Shown here piece by piece: positions 26,789-35,398 of a stretch of DNA of 56,045 nucleotides. The notes under the pieces were generated by a model, which saw only the letters and a list, made by a program, of their open reading frames with translations, did no database searches and was not told the DNA's origin. How positions within the stretch are numbered: the first letter of the stretch is position 1; every line of letters starts with the position of its first letter. This DNA comes from Marinagarivorans sp. (GTDB lineage Bacteria > Pseudomonadota > Gammaproteobacteria > Pseudomonadales > Cellvibrionaceae). The stretch spans positions 1 to 56,045 of the forward strand of contig JANQJB010000006.1 of assembly GCA_028281865.1 (NCBI GenBank). The letters are read 5' to 3'. A program made the translations under genes and the position numbers.

Positions 26789-26853
26789 AGATAAATTATC
26801 ACACACCCTAAATGATATTTTTAAACTGAAACCAAAAAAAAGGAACTGTAAAA

Positions 26854-27621
26854 ATGAGCTTCAACGATCCTACTTACCACTCCAATACTGCCACTCTTTA
26901 TAGTGCGGCGTTAGATGAAGGAGATTACCATAGCTGGTCAGATTCAATGATGACTTGGTTAATGGGTTTGATCACCCCGTTTCCCGAAAAAATGCGTATT
27001 AATCGCGCTTTTGTGAAAGATATGTATACAGCGTTCAACAATTATCAGCTTGAAAATGTGTTGGATATTGGTGCTGGTCCACTTCCACGCGGGTACGAAT
27101 GGGCTCCCGATGCCAATATTTTGTGCGTCGATCACAATCCGGGGATCACGGCTCACGCAAGAAGTAAATTACCGAAAGGCGCGAACATCCGATATGAAAC
27201 TTCGAGCGTTAAGGCCTTACCGGGAAAAATAAAAAGCGGAGTAGCGGATGGTTTTTACAGCGACTCGCGAAAAATTGGTATTGGCTCCAATGCGGTATTG
27301 ATGTTTGTTGACGATGACGAGATTGAACAAACATTTAAGTTCTTGTACAACTGGTGCGAATCAGGGTCGGTTATTCGTATAACAACTACGGCTATCACTG
27401 CTAAGGAGGATTGTTTTAGGGCCGGCATGATTCGCCGTTTCTTTAAAATGGTTAATGCGCCGATGCATATCCGTAATATCGATAATTTCGTAAAGCTTTT
27501 AGGCCCTTGGCGCGTAAATAAAGGTCCTATGCCCGCATGGCAGTGGTTAAATTGGCCTCCGTCAAAAAATACTGCGGGCATTGGGTTTGATATCTACGGC
27601 ATAGAGTTAATCAAAGACTAA
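26854..27621 (+). CDS. SAM-dependent methyltransferase-like protein
   Basis: 255 aa. Motif I DIGAGP appears in NVLDIGAGPLPRG, followed by an acidic residue in motif II (LCVDHNP), the class I Rossmann SAM site. The middle (VLMFVDDDEIEQTFKFL) and C-terminal parts fit the seven-strand methyltransferase core. The substrate lobe is not recognisable as O-, N- or C-methyltransferase. AGGAAC precedes the ATG. It lies 65 nt after the fusion gene and before the structured repeat at 27634-27724, so it may be the end of the main operon, with the MBL gene after it. It could methylate a hydroxyl or carboxylate of the product. Confidence 0.75.
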   Translation: MSFNDPTYHSNTATLYSAALDEGDYHSWSDSMMTWLMGLITPFPEKMRINRAFVKDMYTAFNNYQLENVLDIGAGPLPRGYEWAPDANILCVDHNPGITAHARSKLPKGANIRYETSSVKALPGKIKSGVADGFYSDSRKIGIGSNAVLMFVDDDEIEQTFKFLYNWCESGSVIRITTTAITAKEDCFRAGMIRRFFKMVNAPMHIRNIDNFVKLLGPWRVNKGPMPAWQWLNWPPSKNTAGIGFDIYGIELIKD

Positions 27622-27633
27622 TTAGCCCGGCAA

Positions 27634-27724
27634 CTATTAACCTGGCAATAAAATAGACTTCCTATCTATTTTATTGGGCGAGAATATTTTAGTTGTGCAG
27701 ACTAAAACATTGCCAGGTTAATAG
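27634..27724. repeat. Perfect 16-nt inverted repeat enclosing two hairpins
   Basis: Arms at 27634-27649 and 27709-27724 are exact reverse complements. Inside lie an 11-bp AT-rich stem (27647-27657 with 27665-27675, 7-nt loop, sharing 3 nt with the outer arm) and a 7-bp stem (27687-27693 with 27701-27707, 7-nt loop). Folded as RNA or single strand it makes a three-way junction of 91 nt. It sits between the methyltransferase-like and MBL genes, where it could attenuate or protect the transcript. Confidence 0.8.
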
Positions 27725-27772
27725 AATTCTTTTTTAAATGGACAGCTGTATTCGATAAAGTGAGGCCCCAAC

Positions 27773-28843
27773 GTGAACGTAAATAAAAAAATGGAAGCTA
27801 TTGAATTTGGAAAGCCGCACGAAATTTGCGCGGGGCTTTATTTATTGCGCATGCCTTTGCCATTTCGCTTAAATCATATAAATTTATATTTATTGGACGA
27901 CGGAGATTCCTGGATTTTGGTCGATAGTGGAATGAATAACGATCAGGTTAAGGCAATTTGGTCTAAATTGATATTGACTTTTTTTAAGGAAAAACCTATT
28001 AGTAAGGTCGTACTAACGCACCTTCATCCTGACCACATCGGCTTATCGGCTTGGCTTCAGAATATCCTGGATATCCCCGTCTACATATCGGAGTTGGATT
28101 GGGAACAAGCGAGTAATATATGGAAGAATGATACGCAGGATGGTCTCGCCAAACATCAGAGACTCTACACGCAATTTGGTGTGGGAGGAGGCGAATTGGA
28201 TTTTCTCCTGGAAAACCGTTCCGGGTATAAGAAGTTGGTAAAGGCCTTACCAAAAAATGTTAAATTCATCAAAGAGGGAGATTGTATACAAACCGCCGGT
28301 GGAGATTGGCTTGCAAAAACCGCAGTGGGGCATACCCCTGAGCACATTTGCTTGTGGAACGAGAAAAGTAGAATCTTAATCAGCGGCGATCATATATTGC
28401 CCACTATAACGCCTAATATCAGTATCCTAGCCCATGGTTTGGGAAACCCGTTACAGTCATATCTAGACTCTCTAAAATCGTTTAAAGAGCTGCCGTGTAA
28501 GTATTACTGTCCGGCACACGGCCCTGTTTCGACTAATTTTGTTGAGCGAATTGACGAAATCCTTCGGCATCACGAAGAAAAATTTGAGGTGCTGCAAAAT
28601 CTTAGTGCGGATGCAATTACAGTGAAAGATGCTATGCCGGTATTGTTCGGTCGTGATTTACCGATACAACAATACATGTTTGCTCTTGGAGAAACAGCGG
28701 CTCATCTAATCTGCATGGAAGCACAAGATCGTCTTAGCAAAACCTTCCGCCAAAAACCTTATGGTAACCAATGGTTGTTTCAATCTGTGCAGGCTGATTT
28801 GAACCGATGCCCGGATGCATCGCTAAAAGCTGTTGAAATATAG
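27773..28843 (+). CDS. MBL-fold metallo-hydrolase with C-terminal winged-helix region
   Basis: 356 aa from a GTG at 27773 with GAGG 7 nt upstream; the ATG at 27791 lacks a site. The metal motif HxHxDH is present in LTHLHPDHIG, with a further His in VGHTPEHI and the Asp in ISGDHILP, so both zinc sites are probably intact. The C-terminal part (RIDEILRHHEEKFEVL) is the winged-helix extension found in LACTB2- and YqjP-like members. Such enzymes hydrolyse thioesters, lactones or other esters. It ends the island's rightward gene run, 151 nt after the methyltransferase-like gene, and could release a CoA-bound product or remove a stalled intermediate. Confidence 0.85.
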   Translation: MNVNKKMEAIEFGKPHEICAGLYLLRMPLPFRLNHINLYLLDDGDSWILVDSGMNNDQVKAIWSKLILTFFKEKPISKVVLTHLHPDHIGLSAWLQNILDIPVYISELDWEQASNIWKNDTQDGLAKHQRLYTQFGVGGGELDFLLENRSGYKKLVKALPKNVKFIKEGDCIQTAGGDWLAKTAVGHTPEHICLWNEKSRILISGDHILPTITPNISILAHGLGNPLQSYLDSLKSFKELPCKYYCPAHGPVSTNFVERIDEILRHHEEKFEVLQNLSADAITVKDAMPVLFGRDLPIQQYMFALGETAAHLICMEAQDRLSKTFRQKPYGNQWLFQSVQADLNRCPDASLKAVEI

Positions 28844-29628
28844 TTGCCGTCAAATCATTTACTAAGCTTTCGAAACGATCTCCTGAGCCGTTGATGTTTG
28901 TCAATTGTCAGAAAAGTTCGTCAGGCACGCTGAATCTTTAGTGTCTTAAAGATTATTTTTTGATCAGTATATCGGTGAATTTGGCTGGGGTTCGCTTTAA
29001 TCCCGGTTCGTGTACCTTTCTCCACCATTAGCTTACAAATTGGTTATGCCGTATCTGCAACAATTTATTAAGTTAAGTCTCGTAATTATTGAGAGATGTG
29101 TCGCAAAAAACTTCTTTTGTAGTCACTCTCGAAATTACCTGAACTCCGCACGATTACTGGTACATAGCTGCTACTTATAGTCAAATGCTTATAATTGTAG
29201 AGTATCGTGCTAGATACTTTCCTTAATTAAATCAATTATTTACTCATCGATTAACGGCAAAGAAATTCTCTGTTGTTCCGGTCTTAGCCGAGAACAAATT
29301 GAAATACAGTTTTTTGTTGTGATCCAAATTAAAGGGATTTTCTGCGGTGGATCTTTATGCTCTTACGCACCAATACTTGAGCAAGCACTTCGCTTTATCG
29401 AAGTGCTTTTTTTTTGCCTGTCTGATATGCGTGCGAAAACAATCGTAATACTTTAGTAATAAAAATGACAGATTCTACTGCTCTGCGGCGACTACTTTCG
29501 ACTAATAGTACTAGAGAGATTCCTTCAGAACTCATATCCTGAGTTTAACTACCAAAACAATCGTAGTAATATTGTGCCGCTTGTAGTAAGAGCAATTAAC
29601 ACTTTTTTCGTAATATTAAGGATCTACA
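28844..29628. other. Intergenic region downstream of the island, with an orphan terminator
   Basis: About 785 bp with no convincing gene. It contains a strong terminator (29383-29415, listed separately) more than 500 nt after the MBL stop. A stretch near 29001-29028 ends in CTCCACCA and looks faintly like the 3' end of a tRNA or tmRNA, but its arms do not pair. A promoter for the Bor-like gene must lie at the right end. Confidence 0.4.
29383..29415 (+). terminator. Intrinsic terminator without an obvious gene before it
   Basis: The 10-bp arms AAGCACTTCG and CGAAGTGCTT surround a 6-nt loop and are followed by a T-run of about 9. This is a textbook terminator for rightward transcripts. The nearest rightward gene ends 540 nt upstream, so it may end a small RNA or a long 3' leader of the island operon. 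Confidence 0.85.
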
Positions 29629-29925
29629 ATGAAATTAAGAGCAATTACCTTCGTGGTACTCAGCTTTATCTTCGTCGGATGCCAAAGCGTAACCATTAGT
29701 CCGGACGGGCGAAGCAGTAAAGTTACTACCCCTCCTACCTATTCTAAATCAGAGCACTTCTTTCTAGTCGGGCTTATTGGCAAGTCAAATATTGACGTTA
29801 ATCAAGTTTGCGGTGGCAGAAAAGTTGTTCAAATGCAGTCGCAACAAACATTCGTTGACGGCTTGTTGGGTATAATCACTTTGGGGATTTATGCGCCTCA
29901 TACAGCAAAAGTTTGGTGCGAATAG
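29629..29925 (+). CDS. Bor-like small lipoprotein
   Basis: 98 aa. A lipoprotein signal with lipobox VGCQ is followed by a domain resembling the lambda Bor family: HFFLVGLIGKSNIDVNQVCGG with the paired Cys, then QTFVDGLLGIITLGIYAP, ending AKVWCE. Bor-type proteins are small outer-membrane lipoproteins, in phage lysogens linked to serum resistance. AAGGA lies upstream. It is 9 nt from a second Bor-like gene, so the two form a pair. In a free-living marine bacterium the role is unknown. Confidence 0.75.
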   Translation: MKLRAITFVVLSFIFVGCQSVTISPDGRSSKVTTPPTYSKSEHFFLVGLIGKSNIDVNQVCGGRKVVQMQSQQTFVDGLLGIITLGIYAPHTAKVWCE

Positions 29926-29934
29926 GGGAATCCA

Positions 29935-30261
29935 ATGAAAAATATGATTAAAACGGCTCTATTGGCTTCTTCAATAGCCCTTACTTGTGGCTGCACTAAT
30001 ATGCATTTTGATAATAGCAACACTTCCGCAGGCGAACAGTCCGAACCCGATTGGCATCACAATGTGGTTTTTGGCCTGATCGAGGTGAGTGATCCGGTAG
30101 ATGTTAAAGAGCAATGTGGCAACAAAGACTGGAATTCTGTTCACACCCAGATATCGTTTATCAATGGTCTAGCGGGTGCGCTGGTCGGCGTTATTCTCCC
30201 CGGTGTCTGGCAGCCGAAAACTGCTCAAGTCACATGCGCAAATGAGGGCAAAGCGAACTAA
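29935..30261 (+). CDS. Second Bor-like small lipoprotein
   Basis: 108 aa. Signal and lipobox CGCT, then a Bor-like core: HHNVVFGLIEVSDPVDVKEQC, QISFINGLAGALVGVILPG, and a final QVTCANEG. It is clearly a divergent paralogue of the gene just upstream (same layout of Cys, ING/VDG turn and hydrophobic strand) rather than a recent copy. GGGGAA precedes its ATG. Two tandem Bor-like lipoproteins suggest duplication and specialisation at the cell surface. Confidence 0.7.
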   Translation: MKNMIKTALLASSIALTCGCTNMHFDNSNTSAGEQSEPDWHHNVVFGLIEVSDPVDVKEQCGNKDWNSVHTQISFINGLAGALVGVILPGVWQPKTAQVTCANEGKAN

Positions 30262-30398
30262 ATTTCTTGCAATAGGGAATTTGGAAAAACAAACATATCG
30301 TTTTTGTTACGCACTAGGTGACAGCAAGGATGCTGTTTCTTTTATAATCGACACCTTCATTTAAAAGAATAATATAGAAGAGATGTTGGAGGCGCAAA

Positions 30399-30716
30399 AT
30401 GAGTTCTCAGTCAAACAAACCTTATCACGTAGAATCCGATTATGGCCCAGTCTTACTCGACTTGTGCGATGGTCAGCTGCGTTCAAAAGTTGTCAAGAGT
30501 ATCAAAAATGCTCGCAGTGATAGCGAAACGCAGCTGAACTCAGCTGAGCTGGATGAAGTTTGCGCCTACATAAACAGACTTGAGGATGCTTTATTGAGGT
30601 TGCACCAGGGCTTGTTACAAGAGTCTGAAATAATGGATCACTTGAAACGTTGCGCGGGACTCGATATCGTGACTCTGGCCTTCGCCCTTGATGCTATGCA
30701 AGCGGAAGACGCTTAA
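30399..30716 (+). CDS. Small acidic helical protein, unrecognised
   Basis: 105 aa with a strong GGAGG 7 nt before its ATG. It has no signal peptide or TM segment. The middle (SAELDEVCAYINRLEDALLRLHQGLL) looks like a coiled coil or helical pair, and the C-terminal part is short and hydrophobic-acidic. I recognise no family. It stands between the Bor pair and a leftward small gene; a soluble partner or regulator is plausible but unsupported. Confidence 0.6.
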   Translation: MSSQSNKPYHVESDYGPVLLDLCDGQLRSKVVKSIKNARSDSETQLNSAELDEVCAYINRLEDALLRLHQGLLQESEIMDHLKRCAGLDIVTLAFALDAMQAEDA

Positions 30717-30860
30717 TCTTTGTACTGCTTGCAAAAACTCGGATCAGTTTTGTCCTTAGTCAGGCATTCGCGTTATTCAGCGGTACTTGTGAGTAAAAAA
30801 TAAGGGGTAGAGTAAAGATTTGCGCGCAAGCTGTGGCGCGCCAGAAGTCAAACAAAGCCG

Positions 30861-31079
30861 CTAATTAACGTCGGCAATTTGGTTTTGCGTGATCTTGTCG
30901 TCGGAGTCAATCACCCATATGTTGTTGAATTTATAGCCTTCAAAATAATCCTTTACGTGTTCGACTGAAATAAATTTCAGAGGCCTGTTATTTTTGCCCA
31001 TAACATAACGTTTTTCTTCGTCGGTTTGAGTGTATGCAGTGAATTGATTGTTGGTCTCGGATTGAATATAAAGGTCCAT
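30861..31079 (-). CDS. Small conserved-type protein, possibly DUF6482-like
   Basis: 72 aa with GAGGAT before its ATG. The layout (an N-terminal LYIQSETNNQF strand, then MGKNNRPLKFISVEHVKDYF) resembles the small DUF6482-type proteins seen in Pseudomonadales, in which a short beta-sheet packs on one helix, but this match is tentative. It is cytoplasmic with no TM. It is divergently placed from the long hrpA gene, with a 385-bp gap between. Confidence 0.45.
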   Translation of the reverse strand: MDLYIQSETNNQFTAYTQTDEEKRYVMGKNNRPLKFISVEHVKDYFEGYKFNNIWVIDSDDKITQNQIADVN

Positions 31080-31464
31080 ACATCCTCAGCTTTGATGGGG
31101 CAGGTTTACCGGCACAATGCGACGGCCGAAATTGATGGGTTTTTTAAGTATAATCGATGAAATGCATCGTGCATGATGGTTTGCAGCGTGACGATGAGCA
31201 GCTGATAAATTGGCGCTGGAGCTATATTTCAAATAGCTATCAAAAAACACCATGTTTTGCATTTCTGGTCAAAAAATTAAACGATTATGTAAGTTGCTAT
31301 TGCACTTCCTACGGAGTTGACATAAAACGCACAAGTTTTCATGAAGAATGTTTCTTTTAAAGAATCAGGAGAAAACCCCTTTTCAAGCTCTTCGATTAAA
31401 ACCTTTAACGACCTTGTTACATTTATTCTGTTTTATTTTTCTTAATTTCTTTTAGCTGTATCCG
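31080..31464. other. Intergenic region upstream of hrpA
   Basis: 385 bp that must hold the promoter of hrpA and of the leftward small gene. A 67-codon open frame at 31157-31360 has poor protein character and no clear ribosome site, so it is not counted as a gene. I see no RNA structure or repeat here. Confidence 0.4.
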
Positions 31465-34400
31465 ATGATCAACATTGACATTTTAGCCTCCTACCAAACT
31501 TTTCAAATTGAGTTAGATCAATGTTTCAACGGTGACAAGAGTCGCCTGAAAAAATTGTGGCACCAAATACAAAATCGTCAAAAGCGTGGCCAGCCTTCTG
31601 ATCGTTTGCAGGTGCAGCTAATTGATTTGCTGGCAGCCTCCAAAGATCGACTTGAACGACGCCGTCTTTCTAGGCCGGACGTGAGTTTTCCTGCCGAGCT
31701 TCCGATAGCAAAGCAAGTTGATGAAATCGCTGAGCTTATCGAGAAAAATCAAGTACTTGTCATCGCTGGTGAAACAGGCTCGGGAAAAACGACGCAAATT
31801 CCGAAAATATGTTTGCGGTTAGGTCGCGGTGTTATAGGTATGATTGGGCACACACAACCTCGCCGGCTCGCAGCGCGCACTGTGGCAAGTCGCATCGCTG
31901 ATGAACTCGGAGAAAAGCTGGGTGAAAGTGTTGGTTACCAAGTTCGGTTTACGGACAGGGTATCGGAACAGAGCCATATTAAACTGATGACAGATGGAAT
32001 TTTATTGGCTGAAATTCAAAACGATCCGCTGTTGCAGGCGTATGATACCTTGGTGATTGATGAAGCACACGAGCGCAGCCTCAATATCGATTTTTTAATC
32101 GGCTGTTTAAAACAGATTTTACCTAAACGTCCAGATCTCAAATTAATCGTTACCTCAGCTACCATCGATGTTGAACGTTTTTCTAAACATTTTGATGATG
32201 CACCTGTTGTCCAGGTCTCTGGAAGAACTTATCCGGTAGAGATTCGCTACCGACCGCTATTAGAAAACAACGAGACGCAGGTAGAAGCTGTTATTGCGGC
32301 AATTAATGAGTTGATTTCATCATCGAAAGGAAGTGGTGGCGATATCTTGGTTTTTTTAAGCGGTGAGAGAGAGATTCGTGAAACCGCATTGGCTATTCGC
32401 AAAGCTTCGATTCCCCATCTCGACATTCTGCCGCTTTATGCGCGCTTAAGCCTTGCTGAACAAAATAAAGTGTTTTCTGCTCATCGTGGTCGTCGAGTGG
32501 TGCTTGCAACTAACGTTGCGGAAACTTCCATAACTGTGCCGGGCATTCGCTTTGTAATTGATCCGGGCACGGCCCGCATAAGTCGTTACAGTTTGCGTAA
32601 TAAAGTTCAACGTTTACCCATTGAACGAATATCCCAAGCCAGTGCTAACCAGCGTGCCGGCCGTTGTGGACGGGTCGCCGCTGGTATCTGCATTCGACTT
32701 TACGAGGAGGATGACTTTTTACAGCGACGTGAATTTACGGACCCCGAAATATTACGCACAAGCTTGGCCGCTGTTTTGTTGCAGATGTTGCACCTGCGTG
32801 TTGGCGATATCCGTGCATTTCCATTTATTGATCGCCCCGAAAATAAATCGATAAATGATGGTTTTAAATTATTGCATTCACTGCAAGCAATTACCGGTGA
32901 TAACAAACTTGCTCCTTTAGGCAAACAGCTGGTGAAGCTGCCGATTGATCCGAGTTTGGGCAGAATAATTATTGCGGCAAATAAATTTAACTGTTTAACG
33001 GAAATTTTAATCATTGTCACTGCGTTAGCAATTCAAGATCCGCGCGACCGACCGCACGAGAAACGCCAGCAAGCTGATGAAAAACACCGTCGTTTCAACG
33101 ATGAAAAGTCTGATATGTTGACGCTAGTAAATTTATGGAATTACCTTGAAGAGCAGCGGCAAACGCTTTCTCAAAACCAACTGCGTCAGCTTTGCCAAAG
33201 AGAGTTTTTGTCCTATTTGCGATTTCGAGAATGGCGCGAATTGCACCACCAATTGCGCTTAGCGATTAAAAACCTTGGTTATAAAGAGAACGTAGAATGC
33301 GCCTCCTATGATTCGATTCACCAAGCGCTGCTGACAGGGATGGTTGAAAACGTTGGCAAAAAAAATGAAGAAAAAAGCGAAAAAGATTATTTGGGAACTC
33401 GCAATCGTCGTTTTCTTTTATTCCCTGGCTCGGCAATCGCGAAAAAGTCGCCCAAGTGGGTTATTAGTGCGAGCTTTATTGAAACATCGCGTTTATTCTC
33501 ACATTATAATGCACAGATAGAACCGCAATGGGTTATGGATGCAGCGCAACACCTAGTCAAACACCATTATTATGAACCGCATTATCAAGCTAAAACGGGA
33601 AATGTGCTTGCCTTCGATCGCATTACCTTATTTGGCTTAGTCTTAGTTGAAAAAGAACGCGTTCACTACCAAACCATTAATCCGGCCATTGCGCGTGGGG
33701 TATTTATTCGCTCCGCACTTGTTGAAGGAGCCTATGTTGAAAGTGGCAAGCGGGTTCAAGGGGAATTTTTTAAACACAACCAAGAGCAAATTAAAGCCGT
33801 AGCCAGTATGGAAGATAAAATACGGCGACGTGATATTTTGGTCGATGACGAGGTGATATTTCAATTTTACAACGGTCGGATTCCCGAGCATGTTACCAAT
33901 TTAGCGGGGTTTGAACACTGGCGCAAAAATGCTGAAAAAGCAAATCCAGCGCTGTTGTTAATGGACCGCGGGTATCTGATGTTGCGTCTTGATGCAGGTG
34001 CACAGGAGGCGCAATTTCCCAACGACTTAAAAGTCGGTCACTACCAGTTTCCGCTGTCCTATCGATTCGACCCGGGTCACGAAGACGATGGTGTAAGTGT
34101 GGGTATACCAGCGACACATTTGCACGAAGTGGATGAAGCGCGATTGTCGTGGTTGGTGCCGGGAATGTTGTACGAAAAGTGTGTCGCATTAGTAAAAGCG
34201 CTACCAAAAATCTTACGTAAAAAGTTTGTACCTGTCCCGCAGTTTATCGATCAAATATTTCCACGCTTGCAAGCTTGTAATGAACCGTTGAATTACGTAC
34301 TAAAAAACGAGTTAGAAAGAGTTGCGCAAGTAGTTTTGCCGAAAGATGTTTGGCACGACGCTGAACTGGATGATTATTACGTGATGAATATTCATGTGCT

Positions 34401-35388
34401 CGATGAAGAGGGAGCGATCATTGATCGCGGTCGTAACTTACAACTGCTAAGACAACGTAACAAGCAGTTAGTCAAAAAAAGTATTGCTAAAGTCGGATTG
34501 GAAATAGAGCAAAAAGATATTACTCGCTGGCAATTTGGAAATCTACCGGATTCATGTGTTGTCAGGCAGGGCAAGGTAAGTCTGAAAGGCTTTCCTGCTC
34601 TGGTTGATGAGCGCGCCAGTGTTGCTATTAAAGTTATCGACGATGAACAAGAAGCACATCGGAGCTCGGTGCGTGGTTGTGCTCGCCTTATAATGCTCCG
34701 TGAAACCGATATGATGCGCTATTTGCGCAAAGAATTATTGCGCGAAAACCAAGTGGGCTTAGCACTAGTGAATTGGGGCAACCGCCAAGATGTATTAGAT
34801 GAAATTCTATTAAAAGCTATTTATGAAAGTTGCCTGCTGGACAAAGAAATTCCGCGCAATGCAGAAGCGTTTGATGATCTACTCCGAGACGGGCGAAATG
34901 AGATAATCGACAGAGCTTTTTACTACGAAAAACTTATTCAATCCATTCTATTGCATTTATTGACGATAAAAAAAGCGATGAAAGCGAGCAAGAGTGCACT
35001 AGCACTGACTTTTACATTTGCCGATATTACGCAGCAAATTGAGCAACTACTGTTTCGTGGGTTCCTATTTGATACTCCTCGATACTGGCTGGAACAGTTC
35101 CCTCGCTACTTGCGCGCGATAGAAATACGCTTGGAAAAAGCACCAGCGAGCCCGGTTAAAGATAAACAAGGGCTCGAAGAGATTGCCTCCTTGTGGAAAT
35201 TGCATCAGGATCGTTTGGCTGAGCACGGGGAAGCGCGTTATTCGCAAGACTCCAATTGGATAGAGTTCAGATGGTTAATTGAAGAACTGCGTGTCTCTTT
35301 TTTCGCTCAGTCGCTTAAGACAATCAAGCCCGTTTCAACAAAACGCCTCAATAAGCATTGGCAGAACCTAAGCGATAGCGATAGATAG
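31465..35388 (+). CDS. hrpA: ATP-dependent RNA helicase HrpA
   Basis: 1307 aa, the full length expected for bacterial HrpA. Walker A is GETGSGKT (102-109), the DEAH box is D199-E-A-H202 in VIDEAHERS, and helicase motifs SAT (VTSATID), TNVAETSITVPG and QRAGRCGR follow. The rest is the winged-helix/ratchet, OB-fold and long C-terminal DUF3418 region of the family. HrpA works on structured mRNAs and can rescue collided ribosomes. No truncation or frameshift. It is followed by mlaA 10 nt downstream, probably co-transcribed, though the link is positional only. Confidence 0.95.
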   Translation: MINIDILASYQTFQIELDQCFNGDKSRLKKLWHQIQNRQKRGQPSDRLQVQLIDLLAASKDRLERRRLSRPDVSFPAELPIAKQVDEIAELIEKNQVLVIAGETGSGKTTQIPKICLRLGRGVIGMIGHTQPRRLAARTVASRIADELGEKLGESVGYQVRFTDRVSEQSHIKLMTDGILLAEIQNDPLLQAYDTLVIDEAHERSLNIDFLIGCLKQILPKRPDLKLIVTSATIDVERFSKHFDDAPVVQVSGRTYPVEIRYRPLLENNETQVEAVIAAINELISSSKGSGGDILVFLSGEREIRETALAIRKASIPHLDILPLYARLSLAEQNKVFSAHRGRRVVLATNVAETSITVPGIRFVIDPGTARISRYSLRNKVQRLPIERISQASANQRAGRCGRVAAGICIRLYEEDDFLQRREFTDPEILRTSLAAVLLQMLHLRVGDIRAFPFIDRPENKSINDGFKLLHSLQAITGDNKLAPLGKQLVKLPIDPSLGRIIIAANKFNCLTEILIIVTALAIQDPRDRPHEKRQQADEKHRRFNDEKSDMLTLVNLWNYLEEQRQTLSQNQLRQLCQREFLSYLRFREWRELHHQLRLAIKNLGYKENVECASYDSIHQALLTGMVENVGKKNEEKSEKDYLGTRNRRFLLFPGSAIAKKSPKWVISASFIETSRLFSHYNAQIEPQWVMDAAQHLVKHHYYEPHYQAKTGNVLAFDRITLFGLVLVEKERVHYQTINPAIARGVFIRSALVEGAYVESGKRVQGEFFKHNQEQIKAVASMEDKIRRRDILVDDEVIFQFYNGRIPEHVTNLAGFEHWRKNAEKANPALLLMDRGYLMLRLDAGAQEAQFPNDLKVGHYQFPLSYRFDPGHEDDGVSVGIPATHLHEVDEARLSWLVPGMLYEKCVALVKALPKILRKKFVPVPQFIDQIFPRLQACNEPLNYVLKNELERVAQVVLPKDVWHDAELDDYYVMNIHVLDEEGAIIDRGRNLQLLRQRNKQLVKKSIAKVGLEIEQKDITRWQFGNLPDSCVVRQGKVSLKGFPALVDERASVAIKVIDDEQEAHRSSVRGCARLIMLRETDMMRYLRKELLRENQVGLALVNWGNRQDVLDEILLKAIYESCLLDKEIPRNAEAFDDLLRDGRNEIIDRAFYYEKLIQSILLHLLTIKKAMKASKSALALTFTFADITQQIEQLLFRGFLFDTPRYWLEQFPRYLRAIEIRLEKAPASPVKDKQGLEEIASLWKLHQDRLAEHGEARYSQDSNWIEFRWLIEELRVSFFAQSLKTIKPVSTKRLNKHWQNLSDSDR

Positions 35389-35398
35389 GCAATTACCG

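Noticed and set aside
27634-27724. Integron attC site or MITE
   Set aside because: The conserved attC core (GTTRRRY) is not matched at the right place, there is no integrase, and no clear target-site duplication flanks the arms. It is reported only as a structured inverted repeat.
29001-29028. Possible tRNA or tmRNA 3' end (CTCCACCA)
   Set aside because: The T-arm stems do not pair and no 5' acceptor arm is present, so no RNA gene is called; kept only as part of a low-confidence finding.
31157-31360. 67-codon rightward open frame upstream of hrpA
   Set aside because: No convincing ribosome site, odd composition and no family resemblance; counted as intergenic.
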